34,632 nt of DNA, taken from NCBI GenBank assembly GCA_002878035.1, contig PNIU01000085.1, positions 1 through 34,632 on the forward strand, read 5' to 3'. Below are positions 1 through 8,000 of the stretch, piece by piece (position 1 is the stretch's first letter; the number at the start of each line of letters is the position of its first letter). Source of the DNA: Sulfurihydrogenibium sp. (GTDB lineage Bacteria > Aquificota > Aquificia > Aquificales > Hydrogenothermaceae). Made by a program: the position numbers and the translations under genes. The notes below the pieces were generated by a model, which was given only the letters and a program-made list of their open reading frames with translations, was not told the DNA's origin and did not search any database.

Positions 1-70
1 CTTCATTTTAACCTTTCTTTTCCTTTTGGGAAGATATTTTACTATTTTTTAAACATCCTCCTTTTCTATC

Positions 71-100
71 TTGACAAAAACAGTATCCATAATGTATACT
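71..100 (+). promoter_or_regulatory. Promoter of the tRNA-Thr/tuf operon
   Basis: TTGACA at 71-76 is a perfect -35 hexamer and TATACT at 95-100 a near-consensus -10, with an 18-base spacer. Transcription would start near 107, leaving about 40 bases of A+T-rich leader before tRNA-Thr. It is the best sigma-70-type promoter in the window and the only clear one upstream of the first block of genes. The rest of 1-146 shows no gene on either strand. Confidence 0.8.
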
Positions 101-146
101 ATTTAATCTGTAGATTGTTAAAACTAAGTAAAAGCTTATTTTTTAT

Positions 147-219
147 GCCCAGGTAGCTCAGGCGGCAGAGCACACCCTTGGTAAGGGTGAGGTCGCGGGT
201 TCAAGTCCCGTCTTGGGCT
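147..219 (+). tRNA. tRNA-Thr (anticodon GGT)
   Basis: A complete cloverleaf can be drawn by hand. The acceptor stem pairs 147-153 with 212-218 and includes one G-T pair. The D stem ends with GAGC at 168-171. The anticodon stem is 173-177 with 185-189, and the loop 178-184 carries GGT at 180-182. The T arm has the TTCAAGT loop. The discriminator is T219 and the 3' CCA is not encoded. It is the first element of a transcript that continues into tuf, as in the classical tufB operon, so processing of the tRNA should create the 5' end of the tuf mRNA. Confidence 0.95.
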
Positions 220-253
220 TAGGAAAGCCTTTGAGAAAATGTTTTTTAGATAT

Positions 254-1477
254 TAGGAGGTAAAGATTAATGGCAAAAGAGAAATTTGTAAGGGGTAAAG
301 AGCATCTAAACGTAGGAACAATAGGGCACGTAGACCACGGAAAGACAACATTAACAGCAGCAATAACCTACGTACAAAGCAAGAAAGGATTAGCAAAATT
401 CGTAGGATACTCAGACATCGATAAAGCACCAGAAGAAAGAGAGAGAGGAATCACAATAAACATAACACACGTAGAGTATGAGACAGAGAAAAGACACTAC
501 GCACACGTAGACTGTCCAGGACACGCAGACTACATCAAGAACATGATAACAGGTGCAGCACAGATGGACGGAGCCATACTTGTAGTATCAGCAGCAGACG
601 GACCAATGCCACAAACAAGGGAACACGTACTATTAGCAAGACAAGTTAACGTTCCATACATAGTAGTATTTTTAAACAAATGCGACATGGTAGACGATGA
701 AGAGCTAATAGACTTAGTAGAGATGGAAGTAAGGGAGTTATTATCAAAGTATGACTTTCCAGGGGATGAAGTACCAGTAATCAGAGGTTCAGCATTAGGG
801 GCATTAAACGATGATCCAAAATGGGTTGCATCAGTAGAAGAGCTATTAAAAGCGATGGACGAATACATACCAACACCACCAAGAGAGACAGACAAACCAT
901 TCCTAATGGCGATAGAGGACGTATTTACGATAACAGGAAGAGGAACAGTAGTAACAGGAAGAGTAGAGAGAGGAACATTAAAAGTAGGGGACGAAGTAGA
1001 GATAGTAGGTTTATCAGATGAGAAGAAGAAGACAGTAGTAACAGGAATAGAGATGTTCAGGAAGCAGTTAGACGAAGCGATAGCAGGTGACAACGTAGGG
1101 GTATTACTAAGAGGGATAACAAAGGACGAAGTAGAGAGAGGGCAAGTATTAGCGAAGCCTGGAACAATAACACCACACAAGAGATTTAAGGCACAGGTAT
1201 ATGTATTAAGCAAAGAGGAAGGGGGAAGACACACACCATTTTTTGTAGGATACAGGCCACAATTTTACATCAGGACGGCAGATGTAACAGGAACAGTAGT
1301 AGGGTTACCAGAGGGACAGGAGATGGTAATGCCGGGAGACAACGTAGAGTTAGAAGTAGAGTTGATGGTACCGGTAGCTATGGAAGAGCAGATGAGGTTT
1401 GCTATCAGGGAAGGTGGAAGGACGGTAGGAGCTGGTGTAGTTACTAAAATATTAGACTAACGTGAGGATGTAAGATG
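254..1477 (+). repeat. tuf direct repeat, copy 1 (1,224 bp)
   Basis: This stretch is identical, as far as I can read, to 17419-18642. The offset is exactly 17,165 bases and the orientation is the same. Identity begins one base before the AGGAGG of tuf, covers the whole gene and the 14-base spacer, and ends on the ATG of the next gene: rpmG here, rpsJ in the other copy. Bases on both sides differ. Gene conversion between tuf copies is the likely cause. Confidence 0.93.
270..1460 (+). CDS. tuf: Elongation factor Tu (copy 1)
   Basis: EF-Tu is a GTPase that carries aminoacyl-tRNA to the ribosomal A site. The 396-residue product has the GTP motifs GHVDHGKT at 19-26, DCPGH at 81-85 (with the catalytic His85) and NKCD at 136-139, followed by the two beta-barrel domains and the usual C-terminus ending in TKILD. 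The start is set by AGGAGG at 255-260. It lies between tRNA-Thr and rpmG, the tufB-type position. Codon use is extreme: 44 of 48 valines are GTA and most Thr and Ala codons end in A, unlike its neighbours. The gene is identical to the copy at 17435-18625. Confidence 0.98.
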   Translation: MAKEKFVRGKEHLNVGTIGHVDHGKTTLTAAITYVQSKKGLAKFVGYSDIDKAPEERERGITINITHVEYETEKRHYAHVDCPGHADYIKNMITGAAQMDGAILVVSAADGPMPQTREHVLLARQVNVPYIVVFLNKCDMVDDEELIDLVEMEVRELLSKYDFPGDEVPVIRGSALGALNDDPKWVASVEELLKAMDEYIPTPPRETDKPFLMAIEDVFTITGRGTVVTGRVERGTLKVGDEVEIVGLSDEKKKTVVTGIEMFRKQLDEAIAGDNVGVLLRGITKDEVERGQVLAKPGTITPHKRFKAQVYVLSKEEGGRHTPFFVGYRPQFYIRTADVTGTVVGLPEGQEMVMPGDNVELEVELMVPVAMEEQMRFAIREGGRTVGAGVVTKILD

Positions 1478-1624
1478 AGAGAAATAATAACCCTTGCTTG
1501 TACTGAGTGTAAAAGGAAAAATTACACGACCACAAAGAACAAGAGAAAACACCCAGATAGATTAGAGTTAAGAAAATACTGTAAGTTTTGTAAAAAACAT
1601 ACACTTCATAGAGAAATAAAGTAA
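1475..1624 (+). CDS. rpmG: 50S ribosomal protein L33, zinc-binding form
   Basis: This short gene encodes 49 residues. Cys9-x2-Cys12 and Cys36-x2-Cys39 form the zinc ribbon of the C+ type of L33, a small protein of the large subunit near the tRNA exit site. The start ATG at 1475 follows GAGG at 1464-1467. That start codon and its ribosome binding site are the last bases of the tuf repeat unit, so rpmG shares its initiation region with rpsJ. It lies between tuf and tRNA-Trp, next to secE and nusG, an arrangement common in many bacteria. Confidence 0.93.
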   Translation: MREIITLACTECKRKNYTTTKNKRKHPDRLELRKYCKFCKKHTLHREIK

Positions 1625-1637
1625 ACATGTATACTGC

Positions 1638-1710
1638 GGGGCAGTAGCTCAATTGGCAGAGCAGCGGACTCCAAATCCGCAGGTTGAGGGTTCGAGTCCT
1701 TCCTGCCCCG
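1638..1710 (+). tRNA. tRNA-Trp (anticodon CCA)
   Basis: The acceptor stem GGGGCAG (1638-1644) pairs with CTGCCCC (1703-1709) and the discriminator is G1710, as expected for bacterial tRNA-Trp. The D stem ends with GAGC at 1659-1662. The anticodon stem 1664-1668/1676-1680 encloses a loop with CCA at 1671-1673. The T arm is 1686-1702 with a TTCGAGT loop. The 3' CCA is not encoded. Two extra flanking bases on each side (1636-1637 with 1710-1711) could extend the acceptor helix in the precursor. It sits inside the operon, 13 bases after rpmG and 13 bases before secE. Confidence 0.95.
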
Positions 1711-1723
1711 CTTCGGAGAAAAG

Positions 1724-1909
1724 ATGAAAAAATATATACAATTTTTAAAAGAAGTTTACGAAGAACTTAAGAAAGTTACGTGGCCTTCTTCACAGCTTGT
1801 AAAAACGGCTACTGCTACCGTTATAGTTTTTACACTTTTAGTTGCAGTTTATTTATGGGTTTTAGATATATTTTTTGCAAAAGTTATTACCTTCATTTTA
1901 GAGAGGTAG
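1724..1909 (+). CDS. secE: Protein translocase subunit SecE
   Basis: SecE clamps the SecY channel in the inner membrane. The 61-residue protein is the short one-helix form: an amphipathic N-terminus containing the family motif EELKKVTWPS (residues about 15-24), then one hydrophobic segment at roughly 30-55. GGAG at 1715-1718 gives the start, only five bases after the end of tRNA-Trp. Once the tRNA is cut out, the secE message would have a 13-base leader. It precedes nusG, the near-universal order. Confidence 0.95.
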   Translation: MKKYIQFLKEVYEELKKVTWPSSQLVKTATATVIVFTLLVAVYLWVLDIFFAKVITFILER

Positions 1910-1916
1910 ATAGTAG

Positions 1917-2705
1917 ATGTCTGAAGAAAACTTAACTCAGCAAAACGTTAATACGGAAACTCAAGATAAAAACGAAGAAAAGAAGAAGTGGTATGCTTTA
2001 TATACACAGTCAAACTTAGAGATAAAAGCAAAGGAAAACTTTTTAAAGAATCTCGAACTTAACGATTTAAAGCATTTAGTTGAAGAAGTTGTAGTGCCGG
2101 CTGAAGAAAAAGTAGTTATAAAATCTCAAGGAAAAGAAAAATACAGACTTTCTTTAAAAGGTCAAAATAGAGAAATTCCTGTAGAAGGTAAAAAAGGGAT
2201 AACAAAGTTTTTGATAGAAGAGGGAACAGTTAGAGTGCTTGAGAGTGTAGAGGGAGATGAAGATTGCGTAGCCCACAGTCCAATATTTAAGCCCGGTCAA
2301 AAAATATCGTGTAAAGAAAATAAGACCGAAGCAAGAATAGTTTTAGAAAACAAGATATTCCCAGGTTATATTCTTATAAAAGCTAAACTTACAGATGATT
2401 TGATAGATTTAGTTAAAAAGACACCTTATCTGATAGGCTTTGTTAGTGCTGGTGGTGTACCTGTACCTATAGAAGAAAAAGACGTTGAGAGAGTTTTATC
2501 TCAGATACAAAAAGGTACTCCTAAAGTTAAAAAACTACTTTTTGCTAAAGGTGATATGATTAGAGTTATAGAAGGACCTTTTATGAACTTTACTGGAACT
2601 GTAGATGAAGTGTTCCCAGATAAAGAAAAATTGATAGCACTTATAACTATATTTGGTAGAGCAACACCGGTTGAACTTGAATTCTCCCAAGTGGAGAAAA
2701 TTTAA
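1917..2705 (+). CDS. nusG: Transcription elongation/antitermination factor NusG, with inserted domain
   Basis: NusG binds RNA polymerase and links it to Rho or to ribosomal S10. The 262-residue protein is far longer than the about 180 residues of E. coli NusG. After a polar N-terminal tail (1-23), the NGN domain begins with KKWYALYT (23-30). It is interrupted at about 67-141 by an inserted, beta-rich segment and resumes with [12 protein letters not shown] (147-158). The KOW domain is at about 211-262. An insertion at this place is known in Aquifex NusG. The start is 7 bases after the secE stop. Confidence 0.95.
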   Translation: MSEENLTQQNVNTETQDKNEEKKKWYALYTQSNLEIKAKENFLKNLELNDLKHLVEEVVVPAEEKVVIKSQGKEKYRLSLKGQNREIPVEGKKGITKFLIEEGTVRVLESVEGDEDCVAHSPIFKPGQKISCKENKTEARIVLENKIFPGYILIKAKLTDDLIDLVKKTPYLIGFVSAGGVPVPIEEKDVERVLSQIQKGTPKVKKLLFAKGDMIRVIEGPFMNFTGTVDEVFPDKEKLIALITIFGRATPVELEFSQVEKI

Positions 2706-2712
2706 ACCTGTC

Positions 2713-2751
2713 GGTTCAATCTGGTAAAAACTTATGGCAGGGAATGAATTC
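2713..2751 (+). promoter_or_regulatory. Candidate L1-binding leader of rplK
   Basis: The 64-base gap before rplK can fold. TTCA (2715-2718) pairs with TGAA (2745-2748), CTG (2721-2723) with CAG (2738-2740), and GTAA (2724-2727) with TTAT (2732-2735), with AAAC as loop. This leaves an asymmetric internal loop, AT opposite GGAA. L1 is known to repress the rplK-rplA message through a site of two helices around an asymmetric loop. The resemblance is only in shape; the helices are short. The SD AAGGAGGTG (2752-2760) follows directly. Confidence 0.3.
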
Positions 2752-2769
2752 AAGGAGGTGTAGTTAGAA

Positions 2770-3207
2770 ATGGCAAAAAAAGTTACGGCAACGGTTGAGC
2801 TGATGATTCCGGCTCAACAAGCAGCTCCATCACCACCAGTTGGTCCTGCGTTAGGTCAACATGGTGTAAACATTATGGAATTTGTTAAGAGTTTCAACGC
2901 AGCCACGTCAAACATGAAACCCGGTACTATAGTCCCGGTAGTAATCACTATCTACTCTGATAGGTCTTTTACGTTTATTCTAAAAACTCCACCAGCTTCC
3001 TACCTTTTAAAAGAAGCTGCAGGCATCAAAACAGGTTCTGGAGACCCTAAAAGAAACAAAGTGGGTAAAATTACTGTTGCACAGCTTAAAGAAATAGCTG
3101 AAATGAAGCTTAAAGACCTTAATACTGATGATATCGAAATGGCAATGAGAATTATAGCCGGAACAGCTCGTAGTATGGGAATTGAAATTGAAGGATACAA
3201 GGGGTAA
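2770..3207 (+). CDS. rplK: 50S ribosomal protein L11
   Basis: L11 forms the GTPase-associated centre with 23S rRNA and is the target region of thiostrepton. The 145-residue protein has the proline-rich N-terminal domain with [17 protein letters not shown] (residues about 22-38) and the C-terminal RNA-binding domain ending [25 protein letters not shown] is at 2752-2760. Valine codons are mixed (5 GTT, 3 GTA, 1 GTC, 1 GTG), which is a useful contrast with tuf. rplA follows after five bases. Confidence 0.97.
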   Translation: MAKKVTATVELMIPAQQAAPSPPVGPALGQHGVNIMEFVKSFNAATSNMKPGTIVPVVITIYSDRSFTFILKTPPASYLLKEAAGIKTGSGDPKRNKVGKITVAQLKEIAEMKLKDLNTDDIEMAMRIIAGTARSMGIEIEGYKG

Positions 3208-3212
3208 GAGCC

Positions 3213-3941
3213 ATGGCAAAAAGAGGAAAGAAATACTTAGAAGCTATAAAGCTTATCGATAAAGAGAAGGCTTACTCTCTTGATGAAGCTATAAAAAAGC
3301 TAAAGGAAGTTTCTAAAGTTCTCCAAAGAAAGTTTGATGAAACGGTAGAGTTTATCGTTAGATTAGGTGTAGACCCAAAGTATGCCGACCAGATGGTAAG
3401 AGGTTCTGTTGTTTTACCTCACGGACTTGGTAAAGAGTTGAAAGTTTTAGTTATAGCTCAAGGTGAAAAGTTAAAGGAAGCTGAAGAAGCGGGAGCTGAC
3501 TACGTAGGTGGAGAAGAGTTAATCAACAAAATTGCCAACGAAAACTGGATTGATTTTGACGTAGTAATAGCAACACCAGATATGATGCCTAAAATGGCTA
3601 AGCTCGGAAAAATCTTAGGTCCAAGGGGATTGATGCCTAACCCTAAAGTTGGAACTGTTACAAACGATGTTAAAAAAGCCGTAACAGAAGCCAAAAAGGG
3701 AAGAGTAGAGTTTAAAGTAGATAAAACAGGAAACTTACACGTTCCGGTTGGAAAGATATCTTTTGATGATGAGAAATTAAAGGAAAACATATTAGCTGTG
3801 TTAGATGCAGTTTTAAAGGCAAAACCTACTGGAGCTAAAGGGCAGTATATAAAAAATGCTGTTATTAAAACAACTATGAGCCCAGCTATTAAATTGGATT
3901 TAACAAATCTACAAAAATCCTTAGAAACTAAGGCTGCATAA
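3213..3941 (+). CDS. rplA: 50S ribosomal protein L1
   Basis: L1 forms the mobile stalk that helps deacylated tRNA leave the ribosome, and in many bacteria it represses its own rplK-rplA message. The 242-residue protein is of normal length, with the signature around [20 protein letters not shown] (residues about 121-140) and a C-terminal part ending in [12 protein letters not shown]. The start ATG 3213 follows AAGGGG at 3199-3204. The stop codon is separated from rplJ by 10 bases that carry the rplJ ribosome binding site. Confidence 0.97.
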   Translation: MAKRGKKYLEAIKLIDKEKAYSLDEAIKKLKEVSKVLQRKFDETVEFIVRLGVDPKYADQMVRGSVVLPHGLGKELKVLVIAQGEKLKEAEEAGADYVGGEELINKIANENWIDFDVVIATPDMMPKMAKLGKILGPRGLMPNPKVGTVTNDVKKAVTEAKKGRVEFKVDKTGNLHVPVGKISFDDEKLKENILAVLDAVLKAKPTGAKGQYIKNAVIKTTMSPAIKLDLTNLQKSLETKAA

Positions 3942-3951
3942 GGAGTGAAAG

Positions 3952-4494
3952 ATGATGACTGCAGAAAGAAAATCTATACAGAAAAAAGCTCAAGTAGTTC
4001 AAGAGCTTAAAGAAAAAATCGAAAAGGCTCCTTTGGTGGTTCTTTTAGACTTTAAAGGTATCGACGCAAACTCTGTAGCCGATTTTAGAAAGCAAATAAA
4101 GAAAAGCGGCGGTGAGATGAAAGTTGTTAAAAATACTTTACTCTACAGGGCTTGCAATGGTACCCAACTTTATGATAGAATAGATATCTTTAAAGAACAG
4201 ACAGCTGTAATTTTTGGATACGAAGATATCGTTAATATTGCGAAACTTTTAAAAGAGTTTTTAAAAGGAAAGGAAGACGCTAAGGTAAAAGGCGGTTTAG
4301 TTGAAGGTGTTTTTGCTGATGCTCAGAAGATTGATTACCTTGCATCTCTACCAAGCAAGGAAGTACTTGTGGCTCAGCTGTTGGCTGTTCTACAAGCACC
4401 AATTACAAACTTTGTACGTGTGCTTAACGCTATACCACAGAAGACAGTTTTAGTTTTAGACGCTATAAGAAAAGAGAAGGAAAAACAAGGTTAA
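3952..4494 (+). CDS. rplJ: 50S ribosomal protein L10
   Basis: L10 anchors the L7/L12 dimers on the large-subunit stalk. The 180-residue protein has the typical N-terminal half (family pattern VLLDFKGIDANSVADFR, then KVVKNTLLYRA) and a C-terminal helix for L12 binding. Two ATG codons stand in tandem at 3952 and 3955; GGAG at 3942-3945 lies six or nine bases upstream, so either may be used. The gap to rplA is only 10 bases, so there is no room for the long L10 leader structure known from other bacteria. Confidence 0.95.
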   Translation: MMTAERKSIQKKAQVVQELKEKIEKAPLVVLLDFKGIDANSVADFRKQIKKSGGEMKVVKNTLLYRACNGTQLYDRIDIFKEQTAVIFGYEDIVNIAKLLKEFLKGKEDAKVKGGLVEGVFADAQKIDYLASLPSKEVLVAQLLAVLQAPITNFVRVLNAIPQKTVLVLDAIRKEKEKQG

Positions 4495-4528
4495 TATTAA
4501 AAAATTTTAGATAGGAGGTTTAAATAGT

Positions 4529-4915
4529 ATGGCAACTATTACAAGAGAAGAGATTAAAGAAGCTATCAAGTCAATGACTGTTTTAGAGTTGGCTCAGTTG
4601 GTAAAAGAGTTGGAAGAAGAGTTTGGTGTTTCTGCTGCTGCAATGGTAGCTGCTGCTCCAGCTGTTGCAGGTGGTGGTGCTGCTGCTCCAGCTGCTGAGG
4701 AAAAAACAGAGTTTGACGTAATTTTAGCAAATCCAGGAGCTAACAAAATCAACGTTATAAAAGTAGTAAGAGAGATAACTGGATTAGGCTTGAAAGAAGC
4801 TAAAGACTTAGTAGATGGAGCTCCAAAACCAATAAAAGAAGGAGTATCTAAAGAAGAAGCTGAACAAATCAAGAAGAAGTTAGAAGAAGCTGGAGCTACA
4901 GTAGAAATAAAATAA
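4529..4915 (+). CDS. rplL: 50S ribosomal protein L7/L12
   Basis: L7/L12 dimers recruit and stimulate translational GTPases. In this 128-residue protein the N-terminal dimerisation helices (1-33) are followed by an Ala- and Gly-rich hinge (about 35-58). The globular C-terminal domain contains [20 protein letters not shown]. The SD AGGAGG (4513-4518) is strong, in line with the need for several copies per ribosome. Immediately after the stop is the palindrome TCAAGCTTGA (4916-4925), then the hairpin described separately. Confidence 0.97.
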   Translation: MATITREEIKEAIKSMTVLELAQLVKELEEEFGVSAAAMVAAAPAVAGGGAAAPAAEEKTEFDVILANPGANKINVIKVVREITGLGLKEAKDLVDGAPKPIKEGVSKEEAEQIKKKLEEAGATVEIK

Positions 4916-4961
4916 TCAAGCTTGATTAAGAAAATTTTATATATAACTTCTAAACCAGTTT

Positions 4962-5009
4962 AAGGTAGATTACCATGTTTTTGTGGTAGTCTACCTTTAT
5001 TTATTTTTA
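4962..5009 (+). terminator. Terminator-like hairpin between rplL and rpoB (probable attenuator)
   Basis: The arm 4962-4975 (AAGGTAGATTACCA) pairs with 4984-4997 (TGGTAGTCTACCTT) over 14 bp with one G-T pair. The loop is eight bases (TGTTTTTG) and is followed by a T-rich run (4996-5009). No good promoter is visible between it and rpoB, so complete termination would silence rpoBC. Partial read-through, as known for the rplL-rpoB gap of E. coli, is the reasonable reading. Confidence 0.8.
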
Positions 5010-5035
5010 AAACAACTAAATAAGGTGGTGTAAGG

Positions 5036-8000
5036 ATGAGAGTAATAAAAAACTTAAAGCACAACCCGTTCCGTAAAAGTTTATCTAAAAGAAAAGAGAT
5101 AATGACACCTCCTGATTTACTTTCAGTGCCAAAAGAATCTTTCGAAAACTTCACTCAATTTCATGTTCACCCGTTAAAAAGGGATCCAAATAAAGGTTTG
5201 GAAAGTCTATTCAGATCATCTTTTCCTTTTGTTGACCCAAACGGACAGTTGGAAGTTAGATACATAGGTTATGAGATAGGGGATTGGGAATGTGGAAAGT
5301 GTGAAAAAAGTTTACCTGAAGAAGTTTTAGGCGGACCAGGTGTAGAATGTCCTCATTGTGGAAGTCCTTTAATATACAAAGAAAAGTTAAGTGTAGAAGA
5401 GTGTAAGTATAAAGGTTTAACTTACGGAGCTCCGTTAAGAGTTCTCTTAGAGCTTGTTATATACAATACAGACCCAAAAACTGGAGAAATAGTTCCTAAA
5501 ACTATAAAGAAACAAAAACTTTACTTTGGTGAGCTTCCTTTACTTACAGATTATGCTTACTTTATGATAAACGGTAGTGAAAGAATAATTGTATCTCAGT
5601 TGATTAGGTCTTCTGGAATATTCTTCTCGGCAAAAGAGGATAAAACTAAGGATATAATTACGAGAATAATCTACGAAGGTAGCGTAATACCTGAAAAAGG
5701 TTCAAGGGTAGAAGTTCAGTATGCAACAAACTCAGAGATATTCTATGCAAAAATAGACAGAAGAAAAATATTAGGAACACAATTACTTAGAGCTTTTGGT
5801 TGTGATACCGCTTACAAAATACTAAAAACGTTCTACGGAAAAGTTGAAAGGTATAAAGTAAAAGATGGCGAGATAGTAGAGGAAAACACTGGTTTACCAG
5901 TATCTATAGAGCAGTTATCAAATAGAGATGTCTTTATAACTTTCACTTACGAAGAGCAAACAGAAAAAGGACCTGTAACTATAAGACAGGAAAAGTATGC
6001 TCCTGCTGAACTTTTAGAAAAATTACTTAAAGATGATAGAGTTAAAGTAGAGGAGATAGTAAGTGTAGAACCACAGGTATGCAACAAATCACCTTACCAA
6101 AGGGTTATAGTAGAAACTCTTAAGAAAGATGAGCCAAAGATAAACGCTATATTCAGTTTCAGAGATGCTGCTTTAGTAGAGATATACAAAAAAATGCGTC
6201 CTACAGATACGGCAGTTCTCGATCCTAAAGCTTTCATGAAAAGAGCAAGAGAACTGTTTGAAAATATGTTTGAAGATTATCAGAAGTATGACCTTTCAAG
6301 AGTCGGTAGAGTTAAGTTAAACGCTAAAGTTCATAACGTTCCAAAAGTTATAAAACCTCTGGACCTTGAAGATTTCTTTGAAAAGTTCCCACCTCTTGCT
6401 TTAGATGAAGATGTTAAGATAGGAGAGACCGTATACCCTGCTGGCACAAAAATAGATGCAAACCTTTTAGAAGAGTTAAAGAAACACTCATTTAAAGAGA
6501 TAAAAGTTAAAGAGTATTTAGATGAAGAAGCAAGAACATTACAGATGGCTGATATTATAGCCATCGTTAAGTATCTTTTAGAGTTAAGGTATGGAAAGAA
6601 AAGCCTTGACGATATAGCACACCTTGGAAATAGAAGAGTTAGACCTGTAGGAGAGTTGTTGGAAGCTCAAGCCAGAACTGGAATTGCAAGAATGCAGAAA
6701 GCTTTTAAAGACAGGGTTGCTACAGTTGATATAGAAGACCCTCAGTTAAAACCAAGTGATTTAGTAAACCCAAGGTATCTGATAAGTTCTATCGTAGAGT
6801 TTTTGAAAAGTGGTCAGCTATCTCAATTTATGGACCAGACTAACCCACTTTCTGAGCTTACACACAAAAGAAGACTGTCGGCTTTAGGTCCCGGTGGATT
6901 AACCAGAGAAAGTGCTAAATTTGAAATCAGGGACGTTCACCCATCTCACTACGGTAGAGTTTGTCCTATAGAAACACCGGAAGGTCAAAACATCGGTTTA
7001 GTATCTTCTATGACTGTTTATTCAAGACTTAACGAATTTGGATTTCTTATAACTCCTTACAGAAAAGTTGTAGATGGAGTAGTAACTGATGAGATAGAGT
7101 ATCTAACGGCATACGATGAAGAAAAATACGTTATAGCTCAGGCTAACACAGAAATAGACGATAAGGGTAAATTCGTTTCTGATAGAGTCCTTGCAAGAGC
7201 TTACGGTGATATTAGACTCGTAGACCCTAAAGAAGTTCACTATATGGACGTTTCTCCAAAACAAGTTGTATCTCCATCGGCCTCTTTGATACCTTTCTTA
7301 GAGCATGACGATGCAAACAGGGCGTTGATGGGTTCTAACATGCAAAGACAGGCAGTGCCACTTATAAAAACTGAGTATCCTCTCGTTGGAACTGGAATGG
7401 AAGTTATAATAGCAAAAGACAGTGGCTCTGCAGTTGTTGCTAAAAGAGGCGGCGAAGTTATAAAAGTAGATGGAAATTCCATTGCTATAAAAGTTAACGA
7501 AGATGAGATAAACCCACACGACCCACTTGATATAGGTTTGGACATATACGAGCTTAAGAAGTTTAGAGGTTCAAACCAATCAACTTGCATAAATCAAAGA
7601 CCACTTGTAAGAGTTGGTGATAAAGTGGAAAAAGGTGCCGTTATAGCAGATGGAACATCTACTTACAAAGGTGAGCTTGCTTTAGGTAAGAACGTTTTAG
7701 TAGCGTTTATGCCTTGGAGAGGTTATAACTTTGAGGACGCTATCGTTATATCTGAAAGATTAGTAAAAGATGATGTATTTACTTCTATACATATAGAAGA
7801 GTTTGAGGTAGAGGCCAGAGAAACAAAACTTGGTCCAGAGGAAATAACCAGAAACATACCTAACGCTAAAGAAAGACAACTTGCTAACCTTGATGAGCAC
7901 GGTATAGTGAGGGTTGGAACGTACGTTAAACCGGGAGATATACTTGTTGGAAAGGTAACTCCAAAAGGAGAGTCTACACCTACTCCAGAAGAAAAGTTAC

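Noticed and set aside
1-6. Divergent gene starting on the minus strand at ATG 6-4 after GAAAGG
   Set aside because: Only two codons are inside the window. A purine-rich stretch before an ATG is too little to call a gene in A+T-rich DNA.
530-1234. Long antisense frame of 234 codons inside tuf, also at 17695-18399
   Set aside because: It is the reverse shadow of the A-ending codon preference of tuf, which removes stop codons from that frame. It has no ribosome binding site and is Ser/Thr-rich without any recognisable motif.
1468-1473. ATG-TAA start-stop just before the rpmG start, also before rpsJ
   Set aside because: The ATG directly abuts the GAGG ribosome binding site, so initiation there is unlikely; the proper ATG is seven bases on.
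4922-4950. TTGATT (4922-4927) with TATAAC (4942-4947) as a promoter before rpoB
   Set aside because: The spacer is only 14 bases, against 17 in the two good promoters, and the start would lie before the hairpin at 4962. Not supported.
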